In this document: positions 35,647 through 43,232 of the stretch, in pieces
Position numbering within the stretch: position 1 is the stretch's first letter
Layout of the letters: each line of letters starts with the position of its first letter
DNA from: Rhodospirillales bacterium
Lineage (GTDB): Bacteria; Pseudomonadota; Alphaproteobacteria; Rhodospirillales; UBA2165
Direction: 5' to 3'
Assembly (NCBI GenBank): GCA_022823235.1
Contig: JAJDXO010000059.1
Location: 1-45,392 of the forward strand
DNA length: 45,392 bases
Translations under genes and position numbers: made by a program
The notes under the pieces: model-generated
What the model saw: only the letters and a program-made list of their open reading frames with translations
Databases searched by the model: none
What the model was told of the DNA's origin: nothing

Positions 35647-36381
35647 ATGGACCTAGGGATCAGGGCACAATGGTACGATCTTCCGGCGGACGGCCGGGAC
35701 GAGTATTTCGACTGGCTGCACAATGCCTATTTGCCGGCGGTCCGGAAGCGGCCGGGCTATCTTTGGGCTGCGGCGTACCGGATTCCCGGCGGCGACAACA
35801 ACGTCACGTTTCACGAACGCATACACCGGGCCCCGGAAGGCGAGGTCGGCCAGGGCTCCCAGTTCATCCTGGCCATGGGCACCGAGAACCCGCACGCCTT
35901 TTTCCGCCCCGAGGACGAAGCCTGGCCCGAAGACACGGACCCGGCGACGGCCGGGATGCTTGGCCGCCGCGAGGGCGTCCGCACCTGTGTCTTTTCCGAA
36001 GTCGACCGGGTGAGCGGTCCCGAAGCGGACTCGCGACCGCTCGGCACGGCCCCCGGCCCGGCGGTACAGTGGGGCAGTTTCCGCACCGAGGAGTGGGAGC
36101 AGGAGTTCGACGTCAGCAAATGGTACGCCCAGTACCGGCTGCCCTCGGTCGCCGAAATGCCTGGCGTCATCGCCGCCCGCCGGTTGGCCTGCATCGCCGG
36201 CTGGCCCCATCACGGCGTGATCTACGAGTTCACGTCGCTGCAGGCGCGGCTGGACGGATTTCAAAAGCACGAGTCGCTCGGCGAAGTACCCGGCGAATGG
36301 ACCAACCGGGTGGCGCTGTCGCAAACCTTCCATCAACCGGGCAGCCCCAGCGTCGCCGAGCGCACCTGGCCAACCGAATAA
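35647..36381 (+). CDS. EthD-like tandem alpha/beta-barrel protein, unknown function
   Basis: A 244-residue protein that appears to hold two dimeric alpha/beta-barrel (EthD/ABM-like) repeats. The first is about residues 5-110 (QWYDLPADGRDEYFDWLHNAYLPAVRKRPGYLWAAAYR). The second is about residues 140-235 (FDVSKWYAQYRLPSVAEMPGVIAARRLACIAGWPHHGVIYEFTS). Such domains include monooxygenase accessory proteins and small-molecule-binding enzymes. No catalytic residue set is evident and I do not assign a reaction. GGAGGAAA precedes the start. It is the first gene of the plus-strand selenoprotein operon, 31 bases before Sec-AhpD 2. Confidence 0.75.
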   Translation: MDLGIRAQWYDLPADGRDEYFDWLHNAYLPAVRKRPGYLWAAAYRIPGGDNNVTFHERIHRAPEGEVGQGSQFILAMGTENPHAFFRPEDEAWPEDTDPATAGMLGRREGVRTCVFSEVDRVSGPEADSRPLGTAPGPAVQWGSFRTEEWEQEFDVSKWYAQYRLPSVAEMPGVIAARRLACIAGWPHHGVIYEFTSLQARLDGFQKHESLGEVPGEWTNRVALSQTFHQPGSPSVAERTWPTE

Positions 36382-36412
36382 CCCGCAGTCCGTTTTCAGA
36401 AGGAGACTCCGA

Positions 36413-37087
36413 ATGTCCCGTGTTCCGATTATTCAGGATGAAGAGGCGACGCCCGAGCAGGCGGTCATCTTCGATCATTCCAAAATTATGTTCGGCCGCG
36501 TCGCCAACGCGGTCCGTGCCGGTTCCGCGTCGCCGAAGCTTATGCAGTCCCTGTTCAGCTTTATCGTCGCGGGACTGCGCGAGGAGATTTCCGGCATCCT
36601 CGAGGTCCGCACCAAATGCCTGGTGATCCTCAAGACCTCGACCCTCAACTTTTGTGCCTATTGAACGGGCCACAATGAAACGCTCGGTCGGGCGTTAGGA
36701 TTTTCAGAAGACATGATCGAGGCGGTCACCGGCGACTACCTCAACTCGGAGCTGTTCAGCGATGCCGAAAAAGCGGCCATGCGCTGGGCGGAGGTCATGA
36801 CCGAAAAGCAGTACCAAAGCGGCGGTCCGGGAAAGCCGCCCCAGGACGGACCCGCCTTCGAGGAACTCAAGAAGCACTATTCCGACGAGCAGATCGTCGA
36901 AATCTGCTTCACGTCGGGCTTCTTCAATTTCTGGAACCGGTTCACCGACAGCCTGCGGATTCCCATCGAAGACAACCCGGTCATGAACCTGTTCACGAAG
37001 TCCGTCTCCATCGATCCGGACGACTACGCCCGCTACATGCGGTCCTGCTGGTGGAACGAGAAGGACGTGGCGGAGGCGGCGGAGTAG
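36413..37087 (+). CDS. AhpD/CMD-like selenoprotein 2 (in-frame TGA read as Sec84)
   Basis: Reading through the TGA at 36662-36664 gives 224 residues. The active-site segment is LNFCAY-U-TGHN, with Cys81, Sec84 and His87, again CxxU with His three residues on. The region after the TGA matches selenoprotein 1 (GDYLNSELFSDAEKAAMRWAEVMT, SGFFNFWNRFTDSLRIPIEDN), so the frame is clearly coding on both sides. The stop TAG lies three bases before the GrdB-like start, implying coupled translation. AAGGAG precedes the ATG. A GGTC-loop hairpin follows the TGA at the same distance as in the paralogue. A peroxidase or thiol-disulfide role on small substrates is inferred from the fold. An automatic caller would split it into 36413-36664 and 36713-37087. 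Confidence 0.87.
36679..36696 (+). promoter_or_regulatory. SECIS-like hairpin of Sec-AhpD 2
   Basis: Arms AACGCTC (36679-36685) and GGGCGTT (36690-36696) form a 7-bp stem with one G-T wobble and a GGTC loop (36686-36689). Between the TGA and the loop are 21 bases, identical to the paralogue on the other strand, while the stem sequence differs. This is compensatory conservation of structure. Confidence 0.78.
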
Positions 37088-37090
37088 AGC

Positions 37091-38320
37091 ATGGTCCGTG
37101 TGGATGAATTTCCCGATGAGTTCCGGGAGGACTACCTCAATCGGGAGATGCCCGCCTTCGACGAGAGCCCGTTCGTGCTCGGACCGCCCCTGGCCGAGCG
37201 GCGGGTGTCGCTGATTTCCACCGCCGGACTTCACCGCAAGGGTGACCGGCCGTTCACCGAAGAGTCGGGGGATTTCCGGATCATCCCCAAGGACCTGCCG
37301 GACGAAGACCTGGTGATGACCCATGTGTCGTCCAACTTCGACCGCATCGGCTTCATGAAGGATGCCGACGTCGCATTCCCCATCAATCGGCTGAAGGAGC
37401 TGGCGGCGGACGGCGTCATCGGCGGTGTCGCCGAATATCACTACTCGTTCATGGGCGCGACGGAGCCCGGGAAGATGGCGCCCAGCGTCACCGAGATCGT
37501 CGCCGCCATGAAGGCGGACAAGGTCGATGCGGTGATGCTGTGTCCCGTCTGACCCAGCTGCACGCGCGCCGTCGGCGCGCTTGCCCACTACCTTGAACGC
37601 GCCGGGATCGCCACCACCCAGGTGAGCCTGGTCCGCGAACACTCGGAAAAGATCAGGCCTCCGCGGGCGCTTTGGTGCGGGTTCGAACTCGGGCGGCCCT
37701 TTGGCGCGCCCAACGAGCCGGACTTCCAGCGGCGGGTATTGGCCGAGGCGTTGGCGCTCCTGGAACGGCCCGAGGGACCGATCCTGGATGATTTCCCCGA
37801 TGGACCGCCCAGCGGGTTTACCGGCACCGACGACGAAGACAACGAAGGCTGGACCTGCCCGGTCAACTTCGGCGGCGGCGAAGAACCCGACCTGGAAAAA
37901 GACCCTGCCGGCGCCGTTCGCCGGGAAATGGCCCTGCTGCGCTCGTGGTACGACCTTGCTCTGGAAAACAACGGCAAGACCATGGTCGGCGTCTCCGGGA
38001 TCGACATGGAGCAGTGCGTGGACTACCTCTCCGCCTTCGCCCTCGACCCCGACGCCCCGCCCTTCCGCACCGACATTCCGCGCTACAACTTCTTCAAGCT
38101 CTGCGTCGACGACATCAAGGCCTACTACTTCGAAGCGGCAACCGCCCGTCCCGGCCCCGCCACGGACAAGGAAGTGGCCGACTGGTACTACGGTCAATCG
38201 GCGATGGGCGAATTTCTGCTCAAACTGAACGACATCTGCTCCGGGCTGGATGATCCGGTCCTGCGCAAAATGTCCGACCGCCGCCTGATCCCCGTGCACC
38301 AGCACCACCTGAAGGCCTGA
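37091..38320 (+). CDS. GrdB-like selenoprotein B, reductase family (TGA read as Sec154)
   Basis: Reading through the TGA at 37550-37552 gives 409 residues. The N-terminal 235 residues resemble glycine/sarcosine/betaine reductase selenoprotein B: RRVSLISTAGLHRKGDRPF, PEDLVMTHVSSNFDR-like DEDLVMTHVSSNFDR, INRLKELAADGVIGGVAEYHYSFMG, and DAVMLCPV-U-PSCTRAVG. The last carries Cys151, Sec154 and Cys157 (CxxUxxC). GrdB proteins use UxxC to attack the C-N bond of their substrate. After FELGRPFGAPNEPDF the chain continues with about 170 residues (GTDDEDNEGWTCPVNFGGGEEPDLEKD onward) that I do not recognise. GrdA and GrdC partners are absent nearby, so classical glycine reduction is unlikely. GGAG precedes the start, and a hairpin follows the TGA. 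Confidence 0.85.
37564..37580 (+). promoter_or_regulatory. SECIS-like hairpin of the GrdB-like gene
   Basis: Arms GCGCGCC (37564-37570) and GGCGCGC (37574-37580) form a perfect 7-bp GC stem with loop GTC, or a 5-base CGTCG loop if the closing pair opens. The loop GU begins 19 bases after the TGA, close to the spacing I recall for fdhF. The loop has one G fewer than the two AhpD hairpins. Confidence 0.7.
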
Positions 38321-38449
38321 TTTCCGCCAGCCCGGAATTCGGCTCGGCTGTATCACATAGCGACCCACCCCGGCGCCCGCCGATTGAACGGCGTACGCGA
38401 CGGCGGGTATCCTCCGGCCTATGGGGAATCAATGCCAAGGGAGGCTGAT

Positions 38450-38896
38450 ATGCCGGACGGACAAACGGTCGAAGTCGCGAAAATGAAATTCTCCGCCACC
38501 TGTCCCAATAACGCGCGGACGGACGTGGTGTCGGGAGAGGAGGAGATCGTCATGGATCACCCGGAGCCGCGCGGCACCGGGCTCGGCATGTCGCCGATCC
38601 ACACCTACCTCTCCGGTTTCATGGGCTGCACCAACTCGACCATCCACAAGCTCGCCAAACGGGCCGGCACCGAAGTGACGGCGCTGGATCTCGAGATGGA
38701 GGTGGGCCTGGACCGCCGCGGCCTGACCATGGATCAGGTGGTCGAGCTGCCCTTCGTCTATGCCAAGACCATCGACGCCAGCGACGAACAGCTCCAGGAA
38801 ATGAAAGACGGCCTGTCGGAGTGGTGCCCCATCGCCAAGACGTTCAAGAACGCGGGCACGGAAGTCATCGAGGAGTGGAACGTCACCAGGCCGTAG
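38450..38896 (+). CDS. OsmC/Ohr-family redox protein
   Basis: A 148-residue protein from the ATG at 38450, chosen because AAGGGAGG stands just before it; the frame is open upstream to 38384. The OsmC fold is shown by SPIHTYLSGFMGCTNSTIHKLAKRAG with the peroxidatic Cys60. The second conserved Cys126 is in SEWCPIAKTFKNAGTEV. Such proteins reduce organic hydroperoxides with thiol cofactors. Here the catalytic position is a normal Cys, not Sec. It lies 129 bases after the GrdB-like gene and is probably in the same redox operon. 38321-38449 shows no other gene. Confidence 0.9.
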   Translation: MPDGQTVEVAKMKFSATCPNNARTDVVSGEEEIVMDHPEPRGTGLGMSPIHTYLSGFMGCTNSTIHKLAKRAGTEVTALDLEMEVGLDRRGLTMDQVVELPFVYAKTIDASDEQLQEMKDGLSEWCPIAKTFKNAGTEVIEEWNVTRP

Positions 38897-38936
38897 GGGC
38901 TTCCGCCCCACGGCGATGTGACGACAATGTGATCCG

Positions 38937-38959
38937 AAGGGGGCTTAACGCCCCCCTTT
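38937..38959 (+). terminator. terminator after the OsmC gene
   Basis: GGGGGC (38939-38944) pairs with GCCCCC (38950-38955) around TTAAC. A short CTTT run follows and an AA precedes the stem. It closes the selenoprotein operon. Confidence 0.65.
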
Positions 38960-39005
38960 CCGCACGGCATTTTAGGGCCCTCGATACGAACCGGGTTCCC
39001 GTTCC

Positions 39006-39710
39006 ATGCCCAAATCGCGCAAACGCAAATCCAAGGTCAGAAAGGGTCCGACACGGTCCAAGAGGTCCGGCACCCCGCCGCCGTTGATGGGGCCCGGCGC
39101 ACCGTCTCTTGATCGCGCCGCCGGCAGCGGCAGCGTGGATTGGTCCGGCGGGCGCAAGTCGTCGGGCGGCGGGCCGTTCATCACCTTCGGCGGCATCGCG
39201 GCAGTGCTGCTGATCGCCGGCGGCGTCTGGTTCTGGTCAACCGTCCAGGAGAGCAACGCCTTCGAGGAATTGGCGGCGGCCGGCCGGGATATCCTCGCGC
39301 AGGTGGAGAGCTTCCCCGATCGCGGACGGCGGCATCTCGGCCCCGGCGAGACGGTGAATTACGGCACGTCGTTCCCCACGTCGGGGGATCACGACCCCTT
39401 CCCCACCAATCCCGGCGTCTACACCGCGGGTCAGCCGCCGACCCGGCTGGTCCACGCCCTCGAACACGGCAACATCGTCATTTACTACGACCGGCCGCCG
39501 GAGCCGGACATGGCGACACTCCTGGAATGGTCCAAGTTCTATAGCGGCACCTGGGACGGGCTTGTCGTGACGCCGTCCCGCGGCCTCGGTGAAAGCCTGG
39601 TGTTCACCGCCTGGACCAAGCGGCTCAAAATGGACAAATTAAACCGGGCCCACGGCGCCGCGTTCATCGACAAGTACCGCGGACGGGGGCCGGAACGGCC
39701 CGTAAGGTAA
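39006..39710 (+). CDS. DUF3105 family single-pass membrane protein
   Basis: A 234-residue protein. A very basic N-terminus (KSRKRKSKVRKGPTRSKR) and a Gly/Ser/Pro-rich linker lead to one membrane helix near residues 58-78 (FITFGGIAAVLLIAGGVWFW). An extracytoplasmic domain follows with the DUF3105 signature: NYGTSFPTSGDHDPFPTNPGVYTAGQPPTRLVHALEHGNIVIYYDRP. The His residues in this region could bind metal. Function is unknown. No strong ribosome site is visible before the ATG. Confidence 0.82.
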   Translation: MPKSRKRKSKVRKGPTRSKRSGTPPPLMGPGAPSLDRAAGSGSVDWSGGRKSSGGGPFITFGGIAAVLLIAGGVWFWSTVQESNAFEELAAAGRDILAQVESFPDRGRRHLGPGETVNYGTSFPTSGDHDPFPTNPGVYTAGQPPTRLVHALEHGNIVIYYDRPPEPDMATLLEWSKFYSGTWDGLVVTPSRGLGESLVFTAWTKRLKMDKLNRAHGAAFIDKYRGRGPERPVR

Positions 39711-40080
39711 AGTGCCCTAAGATACTGATTTTACTTGTCCAATAAATTTATGTTGCTATTTTGTTCTTTTTGGGCTAACGTCCTCTCCCGAGTTCATCAG
39801 GCAAGTAAATCAAGAGAGGAAACCCATGTTCAATTTCGAGCTCATGAAGGACGCAAGCGCGCTGACCTCCATCGTCATGGCCGGCTATGTCTTCCTGGTG
39901 ATCTTTTAGGTGCCCGAGAATTCCCGGAGGCGGGCCGAACGGCAATTTTGGGCGTCAATCCCGGCGGTCCCCGTTGACTGACTACCGCAGACCGCAAGTC
40001 CCCCCGTATCCCAGCGCCGCCGGAGCAAGACACCCCGGCTTGGTCTTCCGGCGGCATCGGCCGGGTTGGGAAACAGCCCG
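39711..40080. other. intergenic region with an AT-rich block and a distant inverted repeat
   Basis: The first 60 bases are strongly AT-rich and promoter-like, unlike the surroundings. TTTACTTG near 39731 and CAAGTAAA near 39803 form a perfect 8-bp inverted repeat about 65 bases apart. A small open frame starts at 39826. The remainder to 40080 shows no supported gene. Confidence 0.45.
39826..39909 (+). CDS. possible 27-residue hydrophobic peptide
   Basis: An ATG preceded by AGAGAGGA at seven bases' distance opens a frame of 27 codons ending in TAG. The product starts MFNFELMKDASALTS and ends with a short hydrophobic helix (IVMAGYVFLVIF). The good ribosome site and the AT-rich promoter-like stretch upstream make it worth listing. 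No family is recognised, and it could be the remnant of a longer gene. The sequence after the TAG does not continue a membrane protein. Confidence 0.35.
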   Translation: MFNFELMKDASALTSIVMAGYVFLVIF

Positions 40081-40476
40081 TTACTCCTTCGGGGGCAACG
40101 GGCGGGACTTGCGGTCACCCCCCACCGCCACATAGGTGAATATTCCCTCGGTTACCTTGATTTGGGTTTGCTGGTTTTGGCGGACCAGTACCCAGGCCTC
40201 GATCTTGACGGTGATGGAGGTCCGCCCTTCCCGTTCGGTCGAGCAATAGCAGGCCAGCAAATCGCCGACGAGGACCGGCTCATGAAAGGTCATTTCCTTG
40301 ATGGCGACGGTGGCGGTTTTGCCCCGGGCGCGGTTCTCGGCATAGGTGCCGCCGGCCAAATCCATCTGGGACAGCAGCCAGCCGCCGAAAATGTCGCCGA
40401 ACGGGTTGGTATCGGCGGGCATGGTCCGCACAAGCTGGGTTACTTCACCGCCGGGTTCTTGTTGGGTTTCGGCCAT
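40081..40476 (-). CDS. hotdog-fold acyl-CoA thioesterase (YciA/BFIT type)
   Basis: A 131-residue single hotdog domain from the Met at 40476 (MAETQQEPGGEVTQLV); an in-frame upstream start at 40515 adds an unlikely tail. The signature is TNPFGDIFGGWLLSQMDLAGGTYAENRARGKTATVAIKEMTFHEPVLVGDLLACY, with the Asp in the helix as catalytic residue, followed by GRTSITVKIEAWV. It hydrolyses acyl-CoA thioesters of uncertain chain length. It is a single gene, divergent from parE. Confidence 0.9.
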   Translation of the reverse strand: MAETQQEPGGEVTQLVRTMPADTNPFGDIFGGWLLSQMDLAGGTYAENRARGKTATVAIKEMTFHEPVLVGDLLACYCSTEREGRTSITVKIEAWVLVRQNQQTQIKVTEGIFTYVAVGGDRKSRPLPPKE

Positions 40477-40609
40477 GGGGAGAATCCTTAATCCCGGAAA
40501 AACATTGCCACACACTACATGTTGTTATAATTCCATGATTGGCTACAGGATCAAGTAATTCCGTCGGTTTCAGGATGATCCCGAACGGCAACCCCAAGAG
40601 CGAAACGCC

Positions 40610-42652
40610 ATGAACGACCTGTTCACCGGACAAAACGGCGGGAAGACCGCCAGGCAGACGGCGAAAGCTCCACGGAAATCCGGGGGTAAAACAAAGTCCT
40701 ATTCGGCCAAGGACATCGAGGTCCTGGAAGGCCTGGAGCCGGTGCGCCGGCGTCCGGGCATGTATATCGGCGGCACCGACGAGCGCGCGCTGCATCACCT
40801 GGTGGCCGAGCTGCTCGACAATTCCATGGACGAGGCGGTGGCCGGCGAGGCCACCCGGATCGAGATCGAACTGGCCGCCGATCAGACGGTGACGGTGCGC
40901 GACAACGGCCGCGGCATCCCGGTCGATCCCCATCCCAAGTTCAAGACCAAGTCGGCCCTGGAGGTGATTCTCACCACCCTCCACTCGGGCGGCAAGTTTT
41001 CGGACAAGTCCTACGAAACCGCGGGTGGCCTGCATGGCGTGGGCTTGAGCGTCGTCAACGCGCTGGCCGACGAACTCACCGTCGAGGTGGCCCGGGACAA
41101 GAAGGTCTGGGGCCAGTCCTACAGCCGCGGCAAGCCCAAGGGCAAACTCAAGGAGGTGGGCAAGGCTTCCAACCGGCGGGGGACCACGGTCTGTTTCCAT
41201 CCGGATCCCAAGATTTTCGGCGCCAGGGCGCACTTCCGCCCGGCCCTGCTCTACCGCATGGCGCGCTCCAAGGCCTATCTGTTCCGGGGTGTCGAGATCC
41301 GCTGGTCCTGCGAGGAGAGCCTGATCGCCGGGAAGGACGAAACGCCGGCCAAGGCAATTCTGCATTTTCCGGGCGGGCTCGAGGATTACCTCGCCCAGAC
41401 CCTCGAAAACCGCACCACGGTGACGGAGAAGACCTTCGCCGGTCAGGCCGACCTCAACGGCGGCTCGGGCCGGGTCGAATGGGCCGTCGCCTGGCCCAGC
41501 GACGAGGACGAATACTTCAACTCCTACTGCAACACCGTGCCGACCCCCCAGGGCGGCACCCACGAAGCGGGCTTCCGCACCGCCGTCACCAAGGCCCTCC
41601 GGGCCTATGGGGACCTCACCGGCAACAAGGCGGCGGCCAAGGTGACCGGCGACGATACCCTGGGCGGCGCCTGCGTGATGCTGTCGGTGTTCATCCCCGA
41701 CCCGCAATTCCAGGGCCAGACCAAGGAAAGGCTGGCGACGCCCGAAGCGGCCAAACTGGTGGAAAGCTCGGTCAGCGACCATTTCGATCACTGGCTGTCG
41801 GGCGATCCCAAGGCCGCCGACAAGCTGCTGGAGCGGATCGTCGAGCGCAGCCGGGAACGGATGCGCAAACGCCAGGAAAAGACCCTCAAGCGCCAAACGG
41901 CGGCCAGGAAACTGCGTCTGCCCGGCAAGCTGGCCGATTGCACCCGGAAATCCCGGGAAGGCACGGAATTGTTCATCGTCGAAGGCGATTCCGCCGGCGG
42001 CTCGGCCAAACAGGCCCGCGACCGGGCGACCCAGGCCGTCCTGCCGCTCAGGGGCAAGATCCTGAACGTGGCGAGCGCCACCGCCGACAAGATGAACGCC
42101 AACCAGGAACTCAACGACCTGATCGAGGCGCTGGGGTGCGGGACCGGACCCCGCTACGCCGATGACGATCTGCGCTACGACAAGATCATCATCATGACCG
42201 ACGCCGACGTGGACGGCGCTCATATCGCTTCCCTATTGATGACGTATTTCTTTAAGGAAATGCCGGAACTTATTGAAAACGGGCATTTGTTTATCGCCCA
42301 GCCGCCCCTCTACCGGATCGCCCAAGGGGGCGAGACGGCCTATGCCATGGACGATGCGCACAAGGACGAGCTGCTGGAAAAGGTGTTCACCGGACGGGGC
42401 AGGATCGAGGTTTCACGCTTCAAGGGGCTGGGCGAAATGCCGCCCGCGCAGCTGAAGGAAACCGCCATGAACCCGGACACACGGACGCTGCTGCGGGTCA
42501 CGGTGCCGGCCGGCCAGTCCGACGACGAACACCGGGAGGCCAGGGAAACAGCCAAGCTGGTGGATGACCTGATGGGCAAGAAGCCGGAACTGCGCCTCGC
42601 CTTCATCCAGTCCCACGCCGCCGAACTGGAAGACGGGCTGATCGACGTTTAA
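40610..42652 (+). CDS. parE: DNA topoisomerase IV subunit B
   Basis: A 680-residue type IIA topoisomerase ATPase subunit, which with ParC separates linked daughter chromosomes. Visible features are RPGMYIGGTDERALHHLVAELLDNSMDEAV (GHKL ATP site) and the GGLHGVGLSVVNAL lid. The TOPRIM domain has EGDSAGGSAKQARDR, PLRGKILNV and MTDADVDGAHIASLL, and the C-terminus contains SRFKGLGEMPPAQLKETAMNP. The length and absence of the GyrB insertion fit ParE. QTKERLATPEAAKLV is also conserved. Its stop is four bases from the end of the convergent carbonic-anhydrase-like gene. Confidence 0.96.
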   Translation: MNDLFTGQNGGKTARQTAKAPRKSGGKTKSYSAKDIEVLEGLEPVRRRPGMYIGGTDERALHHLVAELLDNSMDEAVAGEATRIEIELAADQTVTVRDNGRGIPVDPHPKFKTKSALEVILTTLHSGGKFSDKSYETAGGLHGVGLSVVNALADELTVEVARDKKVWGQSYSRGKPKGKLKEVGKASNRRGTTVCFHPDPKIFGARAHFRPALLYRMARSKAYLFRGVEIRWSCEESLIAGKDETPAKAILHFPGGLEDYLAQTLENRTTVTEKTFAGQADLNGGSGRVEWAVAWPSDEDEYFNSYCNTVPTPQGGTHEAGFRTAVTKALRAYGDLTGNKAAAKVTGDDTLGGACVMLSVFIPDPQFQGQTKERLATPEAAKLVESSVSDHFDHWLSGDPKAADKLLERIVERSRERMRKRQEKTLKRQTAARKLRLPGKLADCTRKSREGTELFIVEGDSAGGSAKQARDRATQAVLPLRGKILNVASATADKMNANQELNDLIEALGCGTGPRYADDDLRYDKIIIMTDADVDGAHIASLLMTYFFKEMPELIENGHLFIAQPPLYRIAQGGETAYAMDDAHKDELLEKVFTGRGRIEVSRFKGLGEMPPAQLKETAMNPDTRTLLRVTVPAGQSDDEHREARETAKLVDDLMGKKPELRLAFIQSHAAELEDGLIDV

Positions 42653-42655
42653 GCC

Positions 42656-43210
42656 CTACTCCGCCGCCGTCGCCAGGGCGGAGAAATCCCTGAGATACTC
42701 CTGGCCGCGCTCGAAGTAGCTCTCCACCGACCAGTCGAAGCCCTCGATCTCTTCTTTTGAAAGCTCGCGCATGAGCCTGGCGGGCCGGCCGCTCCACAGT
42801 TCCCCTGACTTGATCACTTTTTTCGGCGTCAGCATGGCGCCGGCGGCGAGCATGCCCCGGGTTTCGATCGTACCCTCGTCGAGGACGATGGAGCCCATGC
42901 CGACGAACGCCTTGTCGGCAATGTTGCAGGCGTGCAGCAGCGCCATGTGGCCGATGGTCACGTCGTCGCCGATATAGGTGCCCTGGGTCTGGATGTGGAC
43001 GTGGATCACCGTGCCGTCCTGGACGTTGACCCGCTTGCCGATTCGGATCGGGTTGTCATCGCCCCGAAGCACGCAGTTGAACCAAACGGACGATCCCGCG
43101 CCGATCTCCACGTCGCCGATCACCGAGGCGCCGGGCGCGATGAACACGTCATCGGCGATCTTCGGCCACTTGCCGTTATAGGGCAGGATGTTTCCTTGGA
43201 AGTCGGTCAT
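42656..43210 (-). CDS. gamma-carbonic-anhydrase-like hexapeptide protein
   Basis: A 184-residue left-handed beta-helix protein from the Met at 43210. It contains isoleucine-patch hexapeptide repeats (IGDVEIGAGSSVWFNCVLRGDDNPIRIGKRVNVQDGTVIHV). The three His expected to bind Zn are in TVIHVHIQ, IGHMALLHACNI. Such YrdA/PaaY-type proteins may be true carbonic anhydrases or related hydrolases. It starts 22 bases after the argC stop and is probably co-transcribed with it. Confidence 0.9.
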   Translation of the reverse strand: MTDFQGNILPYNGKWPKIADDVFIAPGASVIGDVEIGAGSSVWFNCVLRGDDNPIRIGKRVNVQDGTVIHVHIQTQGTYIGDDVTIGHMALLHACNIADKAFVGMGSIVLDEGTIETRGMLAAGAMLTPKKVIKSGELWSGRPARLMRELSKEEIEGFDWSVESYFERGQEYLRDFSALATAAE

Positions 43211-43232
43211 GTCTCGCTCCTTGTTGGGGCGG

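Noticed and set aside
34394-38320. Reading the three TGA-split genes as pseudogenes or sequencing errors
   Set aside because: All three stops are TGA, all fall on redox-active positions, both halves keep family similarity, and each TGA is followed by a hairpin of the same geometry. Decay or error would not place them so.
38450-38896. OsmC gene as a fourth selenoprotein
   Set aside because: Its catalytic position is a normal Cys (Cys60, GFMGCTN) and no in-frame TGA is present.
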